Origin: Pelagibacterales bacterium SAG-MED47
GTDB taxonomy: Bacteria; Pseudomonadota; Alphaproteobacteria; Pelagibacterales; Pelagibacteraceae
Length of the DNA stretch: 64,000 nt
Assembly (NCBI GenBank): GCA_014653355.1
Contig: JACWEO010000005.1
Span: forward strand, 1-64,000
Reading direction: 5' to 3'
In this document: one piece after another, positions 35,760 to 45,178 of the stretch
Numbering within the stretch: the stretch's first letter is position 1
How the letters are laid out: each line of letters starts with the position of its first letter
Position numbers and translations under genes: made by a program
The notes under the pieces: model-generated
Databases searched by the model: none
What the model was told of the DNA's origin: nothing
What the model saw: the letters and a program-made list of their open reading frames with translations, nothing else

Positions 35760-36675
35760 ACCTAGACACCCTGAAAAAGTAAAGAACCCAATTAATCCTA
35801 TTAAAAAGAAGCCCGCATGGATTAGATCAAAGCTTACCAATAGCAAAGAGTTTTTTTTAACAAAAACCATAGTTAATAAAAATAATTTAGTTACAGTTTG
35901 TCAGGAAGCAAACTGCCCAAATATCACCGAATGTTGGAGTAAAAGACATGCAACATTTATGATTATGGGAGATACTTGTACAAGAGCATGTGCTTTTTGT
36001 GATGTTAAAACTGGCAAACCTAGAAAACTAGATGTACTCGAACCAATCAAAATTTCTCAAGCAGTTAAAAAACTTAATTTAAAACATGTAGTAATTACCT
36101 CTGTAGATAGAGATGACTTAGAAGATGGTGGATCAAATCATTTTTTTGAAGTTATAAATCAAACCAGAAAAAGTAATCCTAATACAACAATAGAAGTTTT
36201 GACACCTGATTTTTTAAGAAAAGGGGAAGCTTATAAAAAAGTTTTAGAAGCAAATCCAGATGTTTTTAACCATAATATTGAAACTGTTCCAAGCTTATAT
36301 TTAAAAGTAAGACCTGGGTCGAGATATTTCACATCTTTAGAACTTTTAAAAAATGCAAAAAAAGTAAATAAAAAAATTTTTACAAAATCTGGAGTTATGG
36401 TTGGTTTAGGAGAAAATAAAGATGAGATATTACAAGTAATGGATGATCTTAAAGCAGCAGATGTTGATTTTTTAACCATCGGTCAGTACTTACAACCCTC
36501 AGTAAAACATTTTCCTTTAGACAGATATTATACTCCTCAAGAATTTGATGAACTTGGAAATATTGCAAAATCTAAAGGATTTTTATTAGTTTCATCTTCC
36601 CCTTTAACAAGGTCATCTTATCATGCGGATGAAGATTTTGCTAAATTACAACAAAATAGAATTAATATTCATTAA
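35743..36675 (+). CDS. lipA: Lipoyl synthase
   Basis: LipA is a radical-SAM enzyme that inserts two sulfurs into protein-bound octanoyl groups, giving lipoate for the 2-oxoacid dehydrogenases. The 310-residue protein has both iron-sulfur sites: the auxiliary cluster cysteines Cys53, Cys58 and Cys64 ([13 protein letters not shown]), and the radical-SAM CxxxCxxC at Cys79, Cys83 and Cys86 (CTRACAFC). [17 protein letters not shown] and [14 protein letters not shown] are typical, and the [10 protein letters not shown] end is present. The start lies within divIC. The pdh genes it serves are not nearby here. Confidence 0.97.
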   Translation: MDKKIRPRHPEKVKNPINPIKKKPAWIRSKLTNSKEFFLTKTIVNKNNLVTVCQEANCPNITECWSKRHATFMIMGDTCTRACAFCDVKTGKPRKLDVLEPIKISQAVKKLNLKHVVITSVDRDDLEDGGSNHFFEVINQTRKSNPNTTIEVLTPDFLRKGEAYKKVLEANPDVFNHNIETVPSLYLKVRPGSRYFTSLELLKNAKKVNKKIFTKSGVMVGLGENKDEILQVMDDLKAADVDFLTIGQYLQPSVKHFPLDRYYTPQEFDELGNIAKSKGFLLVSSSPLTRSSYHADEDFAKLQQNRINIH

Positions 36676-37112
36676 TGCCAAAAGCCTCTGTTACACGTCA
36701 GATAGTACGTGAAAAACAAAAATTAATTGATTTTGTTTTGGATATTGAAAAATATCCAGAATTTATTCCTTTTTGTATAGACTCTAAAGTTTATGAAAGA
36801 AACGATAAGGAAGATGAAATAGCGATTATTGCTGATCTTACTATTGGTAAGAAACCATTTGTTGATACCTATAAAAGTGATGTGAGATATAAAAAAAAAA
36901 AAGATTTGATTTATGTAACTAACATAGGTGGTCCTTTAAAACATTTAGAAAATAATTGGAAATTTATACAAAAAGAGAATTTCACTGAGGTTTATTTTGA
37001 TGTTGATTTTGAAATAAAAAATAAATTTTTAGATATGATTATGACAAAATCTTTTGAATTTGGACTTAATAAAATAGCAGATGCTTTTCAAGAGAGAGCT
37101 GAAAAAATTTAA
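36675..37112 (+). CDS. Coq10/RatA-like START-domain protein
   Basis: This 145-residue START/Bet v1-type protein begins with the recognisable VTRQIVREKQKLIDFVLDIEKYPEFIPFC stretch shared by Coq10 (ubiquinone-binding) and RatA. FVDTYKSDVRY and LENNWKFI in the middle also fit. In alphaproteobacteria a gene of this family follows lipA, as here. A role in delivering or using ubiquinone in the respiratory chain is inferred from Coq10. The E. coli RatA toxin reading is less likely, because no RatB partner is seen. It overlaps the lipA stop by 1 bp. Confidence 0.85.
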   Translation: MPKASVTRQIVREKQKLIDFVLDIEKYPEFIPFCIDSKVYERNDKEDEIAIIADLTIGKKPFVDTYKSDVRYKKKKDLIYVTNIGGPLKHLENNWKFIQKENFTEVYFDVDFEIKNKFLDMIMTKSFEFGLNKIADAFQERAEKI

Positions 37113-37118
37113 CTTAAT

Positions 37119-37577
37119 TCAAATAACATTATCAACTATTCTAATAGCTTTTTTCAATGTCGATTTTTGAATAGATACCCTATTTTTAGGATTAAAATTA
37201 TTTTTGCTAATGATTATTTTATTGCCTTTTTTAACGCCAATATAGACCAGCCCAACTGGTTTTTTTTTACTTCCTCCATTTGGTCCTGCAATACCAGTTA
37301 TTGAAACATTGATATTTGCTTTTGATATTTTTGATAGATTTACTACCATTGCTTTGCAACATTCATGGCTAACAGCACCAAATCTTTTAATAATATTCTT
37401 ATTCACTTTTAAAATTTTTATTTTTGCTTGATTAGAATAAGTAATAAGACCTAAATTAAATACTCTAGATGCCCCACTTACTGAAGTAATGGCATTAGCT
37501 AGCATACCTCCAGTGCAAGACTCAGCAAAAGATATCTTAAGTTTTTTTCTAGTTAATTTTTTTACTAAAGTTTTCAT
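37119..37577 (-). CDS. pncC: CinA C-terminal-domain protein (nicotinamide-nucleotide amidase type)
   Basis: The 152-residue protein corresponds to the stand-alone CinA C-terminal domain (PncC), which deamidates nicotinamide mononucleotide in NAD salvage. Motifs are KLKISFAESCTGGMLANAITSVSGAS near the start, YSNQAKIKIL, GAVSHECCKAMV and ITGIAGPNGGSKKKPVGLVYIG. The large N-terminal CinA domain is absent, which is usual. It ends a minus-strand trio ispDF-pgpA-pncC and converges with the coq10-like gene, with 6 bp between their stops. Confidence 0.9.
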   Translation of the reverse strand: MKTLVKKLTRKKLKISFAESCTGGMLANAITSVSGASRVFNLGLITYSNQAKIKILKVNKNIIKRFGAVSHECCKAMVVNLSKISKANINVSITGIAGPNGGSKKKPVGLVYIGVKKGNKIIISKNNFNPKNRVSIQKSTLKKAIRIVDNVI

Positions 37578-38080
37578 TAAATAAAATAACTACTTAAAAC
37601 CATAAAACAAATTAGCGATAAAACAACATATAAACCTGCACAAACATCATCCATGATTACTCCAAAACTATTTTTGAAATTTCTGTCAAAAAAACTTACA
37701 GGAAAGGGTTTTTTAATATCAAAAAATCTAAACAATACGAAACAAATAGCATAAAAAATTATTGATTCATTCGGAGATTTTTCTGTACCATGGGAAATTT
37801 CATATAGATAAATAGGAATTGATTGACCAATAAATTCATCAATTACAATTTCCTTTGGATCTTTATTTTCACTATTTTTAGTATGATTTGCCACAGCTGA
37901 AAAAGAATAAATAAAAATAATAATCAATCCTAAAAGAATATAGTTAGATGAAATATCTAAAATATGAAAGAGAACATAAAGGATAATTATTGTAGCCAAG
38001 GATCCAACAGATCCAGGAATTATTTTTATTTTTCCTATTCCAAACATTGTTACAAATAAAGAGTTAAATTTTTTAATCAT
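37577..38080 (-). CDS. pgpA: Phosphatidylglycerophosphatase A
   Basis: PgpA removes phosphate from phosphatidylglycerophosphate to give phosphatidylglycerol. The 167-residue membrane protein starts FNSLFVTMFGIGKIKIIPGSVGSLATI, then has EIVIDEFIGQ and, near the end, FRFFDIKKPFPV, FFDRNFKNSFGVIMDDVCAG, all features of the family (the IDE and DD metal-binding acids are present). It has about four predicted helices. It overlaps ispDF by 8 bp and pncC by 1 bp. Confidence 0.92.
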   Translation of the reverse strand: MIKKFNSLFVTMFGIGKIKIIPGSVGSLATIIILYVLFHILDISSNYILLGLIIIFIYSFSAVANHTKNSENKDPKEIVIDEFIGQSIPIYLYEISHGTEKSPNESIIFYAICFVLFRFFDIKKPFPVSFFDRNFKNSFGVIMDDVCAGLYVVLSLICFMVLSSYFI

Positions 38081-39182
38081 ATTTGTTTATTGAAATTAAA
38101 ACTTCACAAGCAATAGCTTTTTCTTTACCTATTAAACCTAACTTTTCTACAGTTTTTCCTTTTAAATTAATCTTATTTTTATCTAAATTCATAAGATTTG
38201 ATAATGAGTTAATTATCTTATTTCTATACATTGAGACCTTAGGTTTTTGACAAATTAAATTAATATCTAAATTATTAATTGAAAAATTATTTTCATATAA
38301 ATTTTTTATAATCGGTTTGAGCATTTTTGGAGATCTTATATTCTTAAATTTATTTTTATTACTTGGAAAATAAGTACCTATGTCTTTTTTTTGAGTAGCA
38401 CCTAAGATTGCATCGATTATTGCATGTAATATTACATCACCATCTGAATGACCTTGTAATCCTGAATGAAAAGGTATTTTTATTCCTCCAAGATAAAGTT
38501 TTTTATTTTTTATTAATTTATGAATATCAAAACCAATACCAAATGATACTTTATTAAGCTCAACATCATCTAAATAAGTAATTTTATAATTTTTAGTCTC
38601 ACCTTTAATAAAAGTAATCTTATAATTATTTTCTATAAATAATGTTGCCTCATCATTAACCTTAATTATTTGTTTAGATGAAAGATTGTACAAATCTTTA
38701 AACTTAAAAGCTTGGGGTGTTTGAGTTAATAGTGCTTTATCTCTGTTTAAATTAAATAGCTGATTTTGTGACTTATATTTTATTGAGTCATTTGAATGAA
38801 TATATGGAATGACAGCTTTATTTTTCTTGAGTTTATTAATCAAATTTTTTAATAGTTTAATAGAAAAATTTGGTCTTGCAGCATCATGAATAAGTACATT
38901 TGTAGGTTTGAACTTTTTTAGATATTTTAAAGCAATTAAAGAAGAGTCAGATCTTTCTTTACCACCCTTGATTACCTTTATAATTTTAGGGAGTTTTTTT
39001 TTTTTAAGATGATTTAAATTATTTGTTACAACTATTATGTTTTTAAAAAGCTTAGAATTTAGTGATTTTTCAATTGAGTGATCAATAATTTCTTTATTTT
39101 TATATTGATAGAATTGTTTTGCTATTTTATTATGAAATCTATTACTTTTTCCATTAGCAAGTATTACAAAATAGTTGTTCAT
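38073..39182 (-). CDS. ispDF: Bifunctional IspD/IspF enzyme of the MEP isoprenoid pathway
   Basis: This natural fusion combines MEP cytidylyltransferase (IspD, residues about 1-210) with MECDP synthase (IspF, about 213-369), and is usual in alphaproteobacteria. The IspD part has VILANGKSNRF, GGKERSDSS, VLIHDAARPN, LTQTPQAF and NDEATLFI. The IspF part starts GIGFDIHKL (metal-binding Asp and His) with GLQGHSDGDVILHAIIDAILGA, and has IGTYFP. Together with dxr near 15 kb it supplies precursors for uppS. The start lies 26 bp from the divergent ntrY start. Confidence 0.96.
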   Translation of the reverse strand: MNNYFVILANGKSNRFHNKIAKQFYQYKNKEIIDHSIEKSLNSKLFKNIIVVTNNLNHLKKKKLPKIIKVIKGGKERSDSSLIALKYLKKFKPTNVLIHDAARPNFSIKLLKNLINKLKKNKAVIPYIHSNDSIKYKSQNQLFNLNRDKALLTQTPQAFKFKDLYNLSSKQIIKVNDEATLFIENNYKITFIKGETKNYKITYLDDVELNKVSFGIGFDIHKLIKNKKLYLGGIKIPFHSGLQGHSDGDVILHAIIDAILGATQKKDIGTYFPSNKNKFKNIRSPKMLKPIIKNLYENNFSINNLDINLICQKPKVSMYRNKIINSLSNLMNLDKNKINLKGKTVEKLGLIGKEKAIACEVLISINKYD

Positions 39183-39208
39183 TTATTTAAATGTTATAAT
39201 TTTTAAGC

Positions 39209-41011
39209 ATGTTTGATTTTTTAAGAAAAAATATATTCATAATTATTTTATTTATTATCACATTATTAATAGGTTTTTTAACATTTTTAACATTTATTGA
39301 TAAAAGTTTTATAGAATTAAATCAAAAAAATTTATTATACTTATTAATATTAAATATCTTTTTACTTTTCTGCTTATTCGTGTTCATTTTTATTGAGATT
39401 AAAAGATCTATTAAAAATGATATTGACAAAGATGGTTTAACATCAAACAAAAAATATATTACTTATTTTTCTTTATTTACATTAATTCCTTCAGTTTTGA
39501 TTTCAGTATTTTCTTTATTTCTATTTTCATTTGCACTAGAAAAATATTTTGATAAAAAAGTAACAACTGTAGTAAACAATTCATATAAACTTGCTAAAAG
39601 TTATGTTGAAGAAGTAAGAAATAAGATTGAGTCAAGTATTATACTTACAGCGTTTGACACGAATAAGAGTGCAAAATTTTTAAATGATAATAAAAAAGAA
39701 TATATTCGTTTTTTGAACACTCAAAAATTAATAAGAGATGTTGACGAAATACATATTATAAATCAAAATAAAGATTTGTTATTTTCAACTTTAGAAAATA
39801 TAGAAAACTATAAACCACCTGTAGATAAAGCATTAAATCTAGTTTTAGATGATGATAGGCCTCTTAAAATTACTAATGCACCAGAAAATATCTCTGCTGC
39901 AATTATGAGATTACAATCTTTTGAAGATAGATTTATTTATATAATAAAATATTTAGATAAAGATATTTCGAATTATTTAACGGAGTCTCAAGAAGCCATC
40001 AATTTCTACTACACAGTTGAAGAACAGAGCACAGGTATAAAGATTTCATTTGCTTTCATTTATATTATAATTGTTACTCTTTTGTTATTTATATCTATAT
40101 CTATTGCAATAAGATTTTCTTCAAGATTTTTTAGGTCAATTAATAATCTTATAATAGCTTCAACATCAATTGGAAAAGGAAATTTAGATATTAAAGTACC
40201 TGAGGTTAAAACAGATAAAGATCTTGAAGTTTTAAATAGAAATTTTAACTCAATGATAAATAGATTAAAAAATCAGCAAGAAAAATTAATTATTAACGAA
40301 AGATATGAAGCTTGGGGAAGTCTAGCTAGAAAACTTGCTCATGAAATCAAGAATCCTCTTACACCAATTCAATTAACTATAGATAGAATTAAAAATAAAT
40401 TTTCCAATCAAATTTCTAATGATGATAAGGATAATTTTAAGGATAATCTTAAAATCATTAATACCCAAATTAAACAAATTGAGAATCTTGTTAATGAATT
40501 TTCTGACTTTGCAAGAATGCCAAAACCAATTTTCAAGGAAAATGATTTAGTAAAAATTTTGAATGAAAATATAAAACTATTATCTCAAATAGATCAATCT
40601 ATTATTATAACTTTTAATAATAAAAGAAAAATTTTGTTAAACTGTGATAAAGAACAAATGAATAGAGTTTTCTTCAATTTAATTAAAAATTCTATTGAAA
40701 GTATTTTGCAAAAATCAGAAAAAAACCCTAATTTTAAAAAGAAAATTCTAATTGAAATTTTATCAAATAATGACCATATTATCTTTAAGTTGACAGATAA
40801 CGGGATAGGGTTTGATAGTATCAAAAATGATATTAATAAAATACTAAATCCGTATTACACAACCAAAAAAAATGGAACAGGTCTAGGTCTAGCGATAGTT
40901 AATAAGATAGTTAATGATCATAATGGTGAACTTAATTTCTTTCAAATATCAGAAGGTGCAAAAATAGAAATTTATTTTAAAAAATATGGCAATAGAAATT
41001 CTAATAGTTGA
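39209..41011 (+). CDS. ntrY: NtrY-type sensor histidine kinase (no PAS domain visible)
   Basis: This membrane sensor kinase is paired with NtrX. The 600-residue protein has membrane helices near 10-30, 45-65, 88-110 and 280-300, with a periplasmic sensor region about 112-278. A HAMP region (about 300-352) comes next, then the dimerisation/phosphoacceptor motif AWGSLARKLAHEIKNPLTP with His378. The ATPase domain has NRVFFNLIKNSIES, DNGIGF and GTGLGLAIVNKI. In other alphaproteobacteria NtrY is over 700 residues and has a PAS domain between HAMP and the histidine. Here only about 15-20 residues separate them. It overlaps ntrX by 26 bp. Confidence 0.93.
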   Translation: MFDFLRKNIFIIILFIITLLIGFLTFLTFIDKSFIELNQKNLLYLLILNIFLLFCLFVFIFIEIKRSIKNDIDKDGLTSNKKYITYFSLFTLIPSVLISVFSLFLFSFALEKYFDKKVTTVVNNSYKLAKSYVEEVRNKIESSIILTAFDTNKSAKFLNDNKKEYIRFLNTQKLIRDVDEIHIINQNKDLLFSTLENIENYKPPVDKALNLVLDDDRPLKITNAPENISAAIMRLQSFEDRFIYIIKYLDKDISNYLTESQEAINFYYTVEEQSTGIKISFAFIYIIIVTLLLFISISIAIRFSSRFFRSINNLIIASTSIGKGNLDIKVPEVKTDKDLEVLNRNFNSMINRLKNQQEKLIINERYEAWGSLARKLAHEIKNPLTPIQLTIDRIKNKFSNQISNDDKDNFKDNLKIINTQIKQIENLVNEFSDFARMPKPIFKENDLVKILNENIKLLSQIDQSIIITFNNKRKILLNCDKEQMNRVFFNLIKNSIESILQKSEKNPNFKKKILIEILSNNDHIIFKLTDNGIGFDSIKNDINKILNPYYTTKKNGTGLGLAIVNKIVNDHNGELNFFQISEGAKIEIYFKKYGNRNSNS

Positions 41012-42341
41012 CGATAATCCAGATATAAGAAATATTCTTAATGAGTTGATAATTGATGCTGGTTATAAAACGAGAATAGCAGCAAATTATAATCAAGCAT
41101 TAAGTGAGATTGATAAAAAAATGCCTGATGTAGCAATACTCGATGTAAAACTTGATAAAGGTGATAACGATGGAATAGAACTTTTAACTCATATTAAATC
41201 AAAAAACAAAGACGTTCCGGTTATCATAATTACAGGACATGCAAATATAGAGATGGCCGTAAATTCATTAAAACACGGTGCTTTTGAATTTGTCGAAAAG
41301 CCTTTTGATCAAGCACGACTTTTAAATTTTGTTGGTAGAGCTGTGGAAAATTTGAGTCTCAAATCACAGAATAAAGAATTTGAGAGTAAACTATTTTCCT
41401 CTTATGAGTTAATAGGTAATAGTAAAAATATTTTAAACATAAAAGAGCAGATAAATAAAATTGCTTTAACAGACAGCAGAGTTTTGATTAATGGACCCTC
41501 AGGGTCAGGAAAGGAATTAATAGCAAGAAAAATTCACAAAAATTCAAAAAGAAATACTAAACCTTTTGTTATATTAAATGGTGCTTTGCTTGACTCAAAC
41601 AAATATGAGTCTGAATTATTCGGCGAAGAAAAGGCGAATGGTTCAATATCTTATGGAGCCTTAGAGAAATCTAACAAAGGGACTTTATTAATTGACCAAG
41701 TTTCTGAAATTCCATTAGATATACAATCTAAAATTTTAAGAGTTTTAACTGACCAAAAATTTAAAAGATTAAATGGTAACTATGATGTAAATGTTGATGT
41801 AAGATTAATTTGTTCTTCAAGCAAAGACTTAAATGAGGAAATTAAAATTGGAAATTTTAGAGAAGATCTATATCATAGATTAAATGTATTTGAGATTAAT
41901 ATTCAATCGCTAAATGAAAGAATTTCTGATATACCCTTATTGATTAACTATTTCTCTGAAAAAATTTCAAAAAGTTATAATATTAGAAAATTAGAAATTG
42001 ATGAAAACAACTCTTATATTTTAAACCATAATTGGCATGGAAATGTTAGAGAATTAAGAAACCTAATAGAAAGGATCGCCATTTTACAACCTAATACTAA
42101 GGATAAGATTTCAAATATTATTAAAGAGTCGTTAAAAACACATAATTTTAATGAGAAAATTACTGAAAATAGTTTATCTGTACCATTAAAAGAAGCTAGA
42201 GAAAAATTTGAAAAAGAGTATTTAACTATTCAATTAAAAAAATTTAATGGAAATATATCAAAAACAGCAAATTTTGTTGGTATGGAGCGAAGTGCTCTTC
42301 ACAGAAAGTTAAAAGTTTTAGGAATTAAAGAATTTAATTAA
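40986..42341 (+). CDS. ntrX: NtrX-type response regulator with degenerate AAA+ domain
   Basis: The 451-residue protein has a receiver domain (phosphoacceptor Asp53 in VAILDVKLDKGDNDG; EFVEKPFD with the conserved Lys), then an NtrC-like AAA+ domain (Walker A GPSGSGKE, 170-177), and a Fis-type helix-turn-helix at the end (FNGNISKTANFVGMERSALHRKLK). The loop that carries GAFTGA in sigma-54 activators reads ESELFGEEKANGSISYGA, so the sigma-54 contact motif is missing. The Walker B motif is LLIDQVSEIP, with Gln238 in place of the catalytic Glu. It is therefore unlikely to drive sigma-54 transcription and more likely acts as a DNA-binding regulator with sigma-70. Nearby trkAH and aapJQMP suggest nitrogen or osmotic control. 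Confidence 0.93.
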   Translation: MAIEILIVDDNPDIRNILNELIIDAGYKTRIAANYNQALSEIDKKMPDVAILDVKLDKGDNDGIELLTHIKSKNKDVPVIIITGHANIEMAVNSLKHGAFEFVEKPFDQARLLNFVGRAVENLSLKSQNKEFESKLFSSYELIGNSKNILNIKEQINKIALTDSRVLINGPSGSGKELIARKIHKNSKRNTKPFVILNGALLDSNKYESELFGEEKANGSISYGALEKSNKGTLLIDQVSEIPLDIQSKILRVLTDQKFKRLNGNYDVNVDVRLICSSSKDLNEEIKIGNFREDLYHRLNVFEINIQSLNERISDIPLLINYFSEKISKSYNIRKLEIDENNSYILNHNWHGNVRELRNLIERIAILQPNTKDKISNIIKESLKTHNFNEKITENSLSVPLKEAREKFEKEYLTIQLKKFNGNISKTANFVGMERSALHRKLKVLGIKEFN

Positions 42342-42342
42342 A

Positions 42343-43734
42343 ATGAATATAATTATATGTGGTGCTGGAAGAGTAGGTTTTACTATTGCCAAATTATTAA
42401 GTGAGCAAGGGCATTCTATAACTGTAATTGATCAATCTAGTGATGATATACAAAAAATAAATGATAGCCTTGATGTTAAAGCTATTGTAGGAAAAGCTAC
42501 CTATCCGTCTATACTTGAAAAAGCAAGTGCTTCAGAAACTGACATGATTATAGCTGTCACCCGAAATGACGAAATAAATATGCTTATATGCCAAATAGCA
42601 TATTCAATTTTTAATATACCTAAAAAAATTGCCAGAATAAGATCACAGGATTATCTTAATCCAAAATTTACAAAAGTTTATAGTAAAGAGAATTTGCCTA
42701 TTGATGTAATTATTTCACCAGAGATTGAGATAGCAAAATCTATTCAAAGAAAATTAGAAGCACCTGGTGCTTTAGATAGTGTCCCTTTTGCAAATAATAG
42801 AATTAGATTATTAGAGATTCTAATAAAAGAAAATTGTAAATCTATAAATATAAAATTTAATGAACTTACAAAGAAATATCCAAAGGTAGAGGCTAATGTT
42901 ATTGGAATAAATAGAGCAGAAAAATTTTTTATACCCAAAAAAACTGACTCAGTAAAAAGGGATGATAAAATTTATGTAATAATAAATTCCTCTCAAATGG
43001 CAGAAACTTTAGAGGCCTTTGGTCATGAAGAAAAAATTTCAAAAAAAATATTGATTATTGGAGGTGGTAATATCGGTTATAATTTAGCTAAAAATATTGA
43101 GGAAACATTAGAAACTGTAAGAGTAAAGATTGTAGAAAAAAATAAAGAAAGAGCAGAATATCTAGCTAATGAATTAAATGATACAATAGTTATTAATGGT
43201 AACGGTTTAGATGAAGAAGTTTTAACAGAAGCAAATTTAGATGAATCTGAAACAGTATTGGCTTTAACTAATGATGATGAAGATAATTTGATGGTTAGTG
43301 TTCTTGTAGAAAAATTTGCAAAAGATCAAAAAAAAGTAGATGAAAAGAGAACTATGGCATTAATTAATAAACCTAATTATTCTTTACTTCAATCATCTTT
43401 AAAAATTGATGATCTTATAGATCCAAGAATGAATACAGTATCTAGTATTTTAAAACATGTTCATAAAGGAACTATTGAAAATGCTTATACTATATCTAAT
43501 GGTGAATATGAAGTGATAGAGGCAGAGATTATTGAGACATCTGAACTTATAAATAAAGAATTGAAAAATTCTAATTTACCAGACGAAGTCAGAATTGGAG
43601 CAATATTAAGAGATAAAAAGGTTATTATACCAAGATCTAATTTCATCTTTAAAAAAGACGACCAAGTTGTTTTTCTTGCTAAAAAGGATTCAATTTCTTT
43701 TGTTGAAAATATTTTTAGATTAAGCTCAGTTTAA
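42343..43734 (+). CDS. trkA: Trk potassium uptake regulatory protein TrkA
   Basis: TrkA is the cytosolic NAD/ATP-binding gating subunit of the Trk K+ uptake system. The 463-residue protein is a tandem of two RCK modules. The first Rossmann fold begins NIIICGAGRVGFTIAKLL (residues 2-19), and the second begins ILIIGGGNIGYNLAKNIEE (about 232). Each is followed by a TrkA_C domain. It is placed directly after ntrX (1 bp gap), as trkA is in many alphaproteobacteria, and 4 bp before trkH, its membrane partner. Confidence 0.95.
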   Translation: MNIIICGAGRVGFTIAKLLSEQGHSITVIDQSSDDIQKINDSLDVKAIVGKATYPSILEKASASETDMIIAVTRNDEINMLICQIAYSIFNIPKKIARIRSQDYLNPKFTKVYSKENLPIDVIISPEIEIAKSIQRKLEAPGALDSVPFANNRIRLLEILIKENCKSINIKFNELTKKYPKVEANVIGINRAEKFFIPKKTDSVKRDDKIYVIINSSQMAETLEAFGHEEKISKKILIIGGGNIGYNLAKNIEETLETVRVKIVEKNKERAEYLANELNDTIVINGNGLDEEVLTEANLDESETVLALTNDDEDNLMVSVLVEKFAKDQKKVDEKRTMALINKPNYSLLQSSLKIDDLIDPRMNTVSSILKHVHKGTIENAYTISNGEYEVIEAEIIETSELINKELKNSNLPDEVRIGAILRDKKVIIPRSNFIFKKDDQVVFLAKKDSISFVENIFRLSSV

Positions 43735-43738
43735 TTAA

Positions 43739-45145
43739 ATGTTTGGATTACAGATAAGATATCTTAGTTTTTTTTTTGGTTTAATATCAATCTTATCTTT
43801 TTTTAATATAATTTATTCATATTATTTAAATTTATATCTTAATTTAGATACTTATTATTATACTTTTATAGTTTCACTTTTGTTGTTTATAATATTTTAT
43901 AAAATAATTATTCCTGATAGAAAACCTAATATTTATAATAAAATTTTTACTGTATTCTTAGGTTATATCTTAATACCTTTAATTTTATCTATACCATTTT
44001 ATTTTAGTATTTATAATTTAACTTTTCTAAATTCTTTTTTTGAGTCTGTTTCAGGTTTTACATCAACAGGTTTTACAATATTCGATAATACAAAATTGAT
44101 AGATCAAAGCTTAATTCTGTGGAGATCTTCCACTCAATGGATTGGTGGTCTTTATTTTTTATTTTCAATAATCTTTTTAATTGATATCTATGACGAAAGT
44201 TTTAAGAAAACGCTAACAAATTATATTTCTTTTAATAGTTCTGAGGTATTAAAACAGGCAATAAAGATCTTTTTCTTATATTCAGGATTAACACTTTTAA
44301 TTTTTATAATTTTAAATTTGATATCTATTAGATCCTTTGACTCTTTAAATTTAGCGTTTACAATTATTTCCTCAGGTGGTTTTTTACCAGTAAATGATTT
44401 ATCAAATATATTTAAAGAGCATTTTCAGATAATTGTCTTATCAGTTTTAATGTTATTTTCATTCTTCAGTATTTTTTTTAGTTACAACTTAATTTTTTTC
44501 AAAGATAAAAATATTAATTTTTTCTATGAGGATTTACATTTAATTTTTTATCTTTTAATCATTGTTTCAATTTTTTTTCTTTTTTTTAGTTTCAATAATG
44601 ATTTTTCTTACAATTTTTTATCAGCGGCAAGTAGCATGTCAAATATTGGTTTTTCATTAAATTCACAACAATCAAATTTATCTTTTGTATTTTTAATTTT
44701 AGTAATTATTGGAGGATCTTTTTTTTCTACTAGTTCTGGTCTCAGATTAATAAAATTATATTCTTTGTTTAAATATTCTATTAATCAAATACTTTCTTTC
44801 AGTAGACCAAAGAATATTTACACAAATAAGTTGATGTTTAGTAAAATAAACTTTGATTTTAATGAAATTAACAAATATTTTTTAACAATTTTAATATTTA
44901 TTATTTCTCTTTTTATTTTAATCTCTTTACTGACATTAAGTGGTATTAATTTTGAAAATTCATTTAAATTATCAGTTTTAACTTTGATGAATACGGTAAA
45001 TTCTTCAATTTATGGTCTAGCTGATTTTAATTTTACTAATCTTCATTTTCTAACAAAATTTACTCTTATTTTCTTTATGATTATCGGTAGAATTGAATTA
45101 TTAACAATCTTACTTCTCATGAAAAAATTTCTTTTTAAAAATTAG
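43739..45145 (+). CDS. trkH: Trk potassium transporter membrane subunit TrkH
   Basis: TrkH is the K+-conducting subunit. The 468-residue protein has about 10-12 membrane segments. The four pore-loop glycine regions are visible: VSGFTSTGFTIFDN (about 105), FTIISSGGFLPVND (about 210), SAASSMSNIGFSLNSQ (about 305) and TLMNTVNSSIYGLADFN (about 420). It follows trkA immediately. The coding sequence is very T-rich because of its hydrophobic content. There is no recognisable terminator in the 33 bp before tRNA-Arg. Confidence 0.92.
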   Translation: MFGLQIRYLSFFFGLISILSFFNIIYSYYLNLYLNLDTYYYTFIVSLLLFIIFYKIIIPDRKPNIYNKIFTVFLGYILIPLILSIPFYFSIYNLTFLNSFFESVSGFTSTGFTIFDNTKLIDQSLILWRSSTQWIGGLYFLFSIIFLIDIYDESFKKTLTNYISFNSSEVLKQAIKIFFLYSGLTLLIFIILNLISIRSFDSLNLAFTIISSGGFLPVNDLSNIFKEHFQIIVLSVLMLFSFFSIFFSYNLIFFKDKNINFFYEDLHLIFYLLIIVSIFFLFFSFNNDFSYNFLSAASSMSNIGFSLNSQQSNLSFVFLILVIIGGSFFSTSSGLRLIKLYSLFKYSINQILSFSRPKNIYTNKLMFSKINFDFNEINKYFLTILIFIISLFILISLLTLSGINFENSFKLSVLTLMNTVNSSIYGLADFNFTNLHFLTKFTLIFFMIIGRIELLTILLLMKKFLFKN

Positions 45146-45178
45146 TTTATTATTGTATATGTATAACTCAAATTTAAT

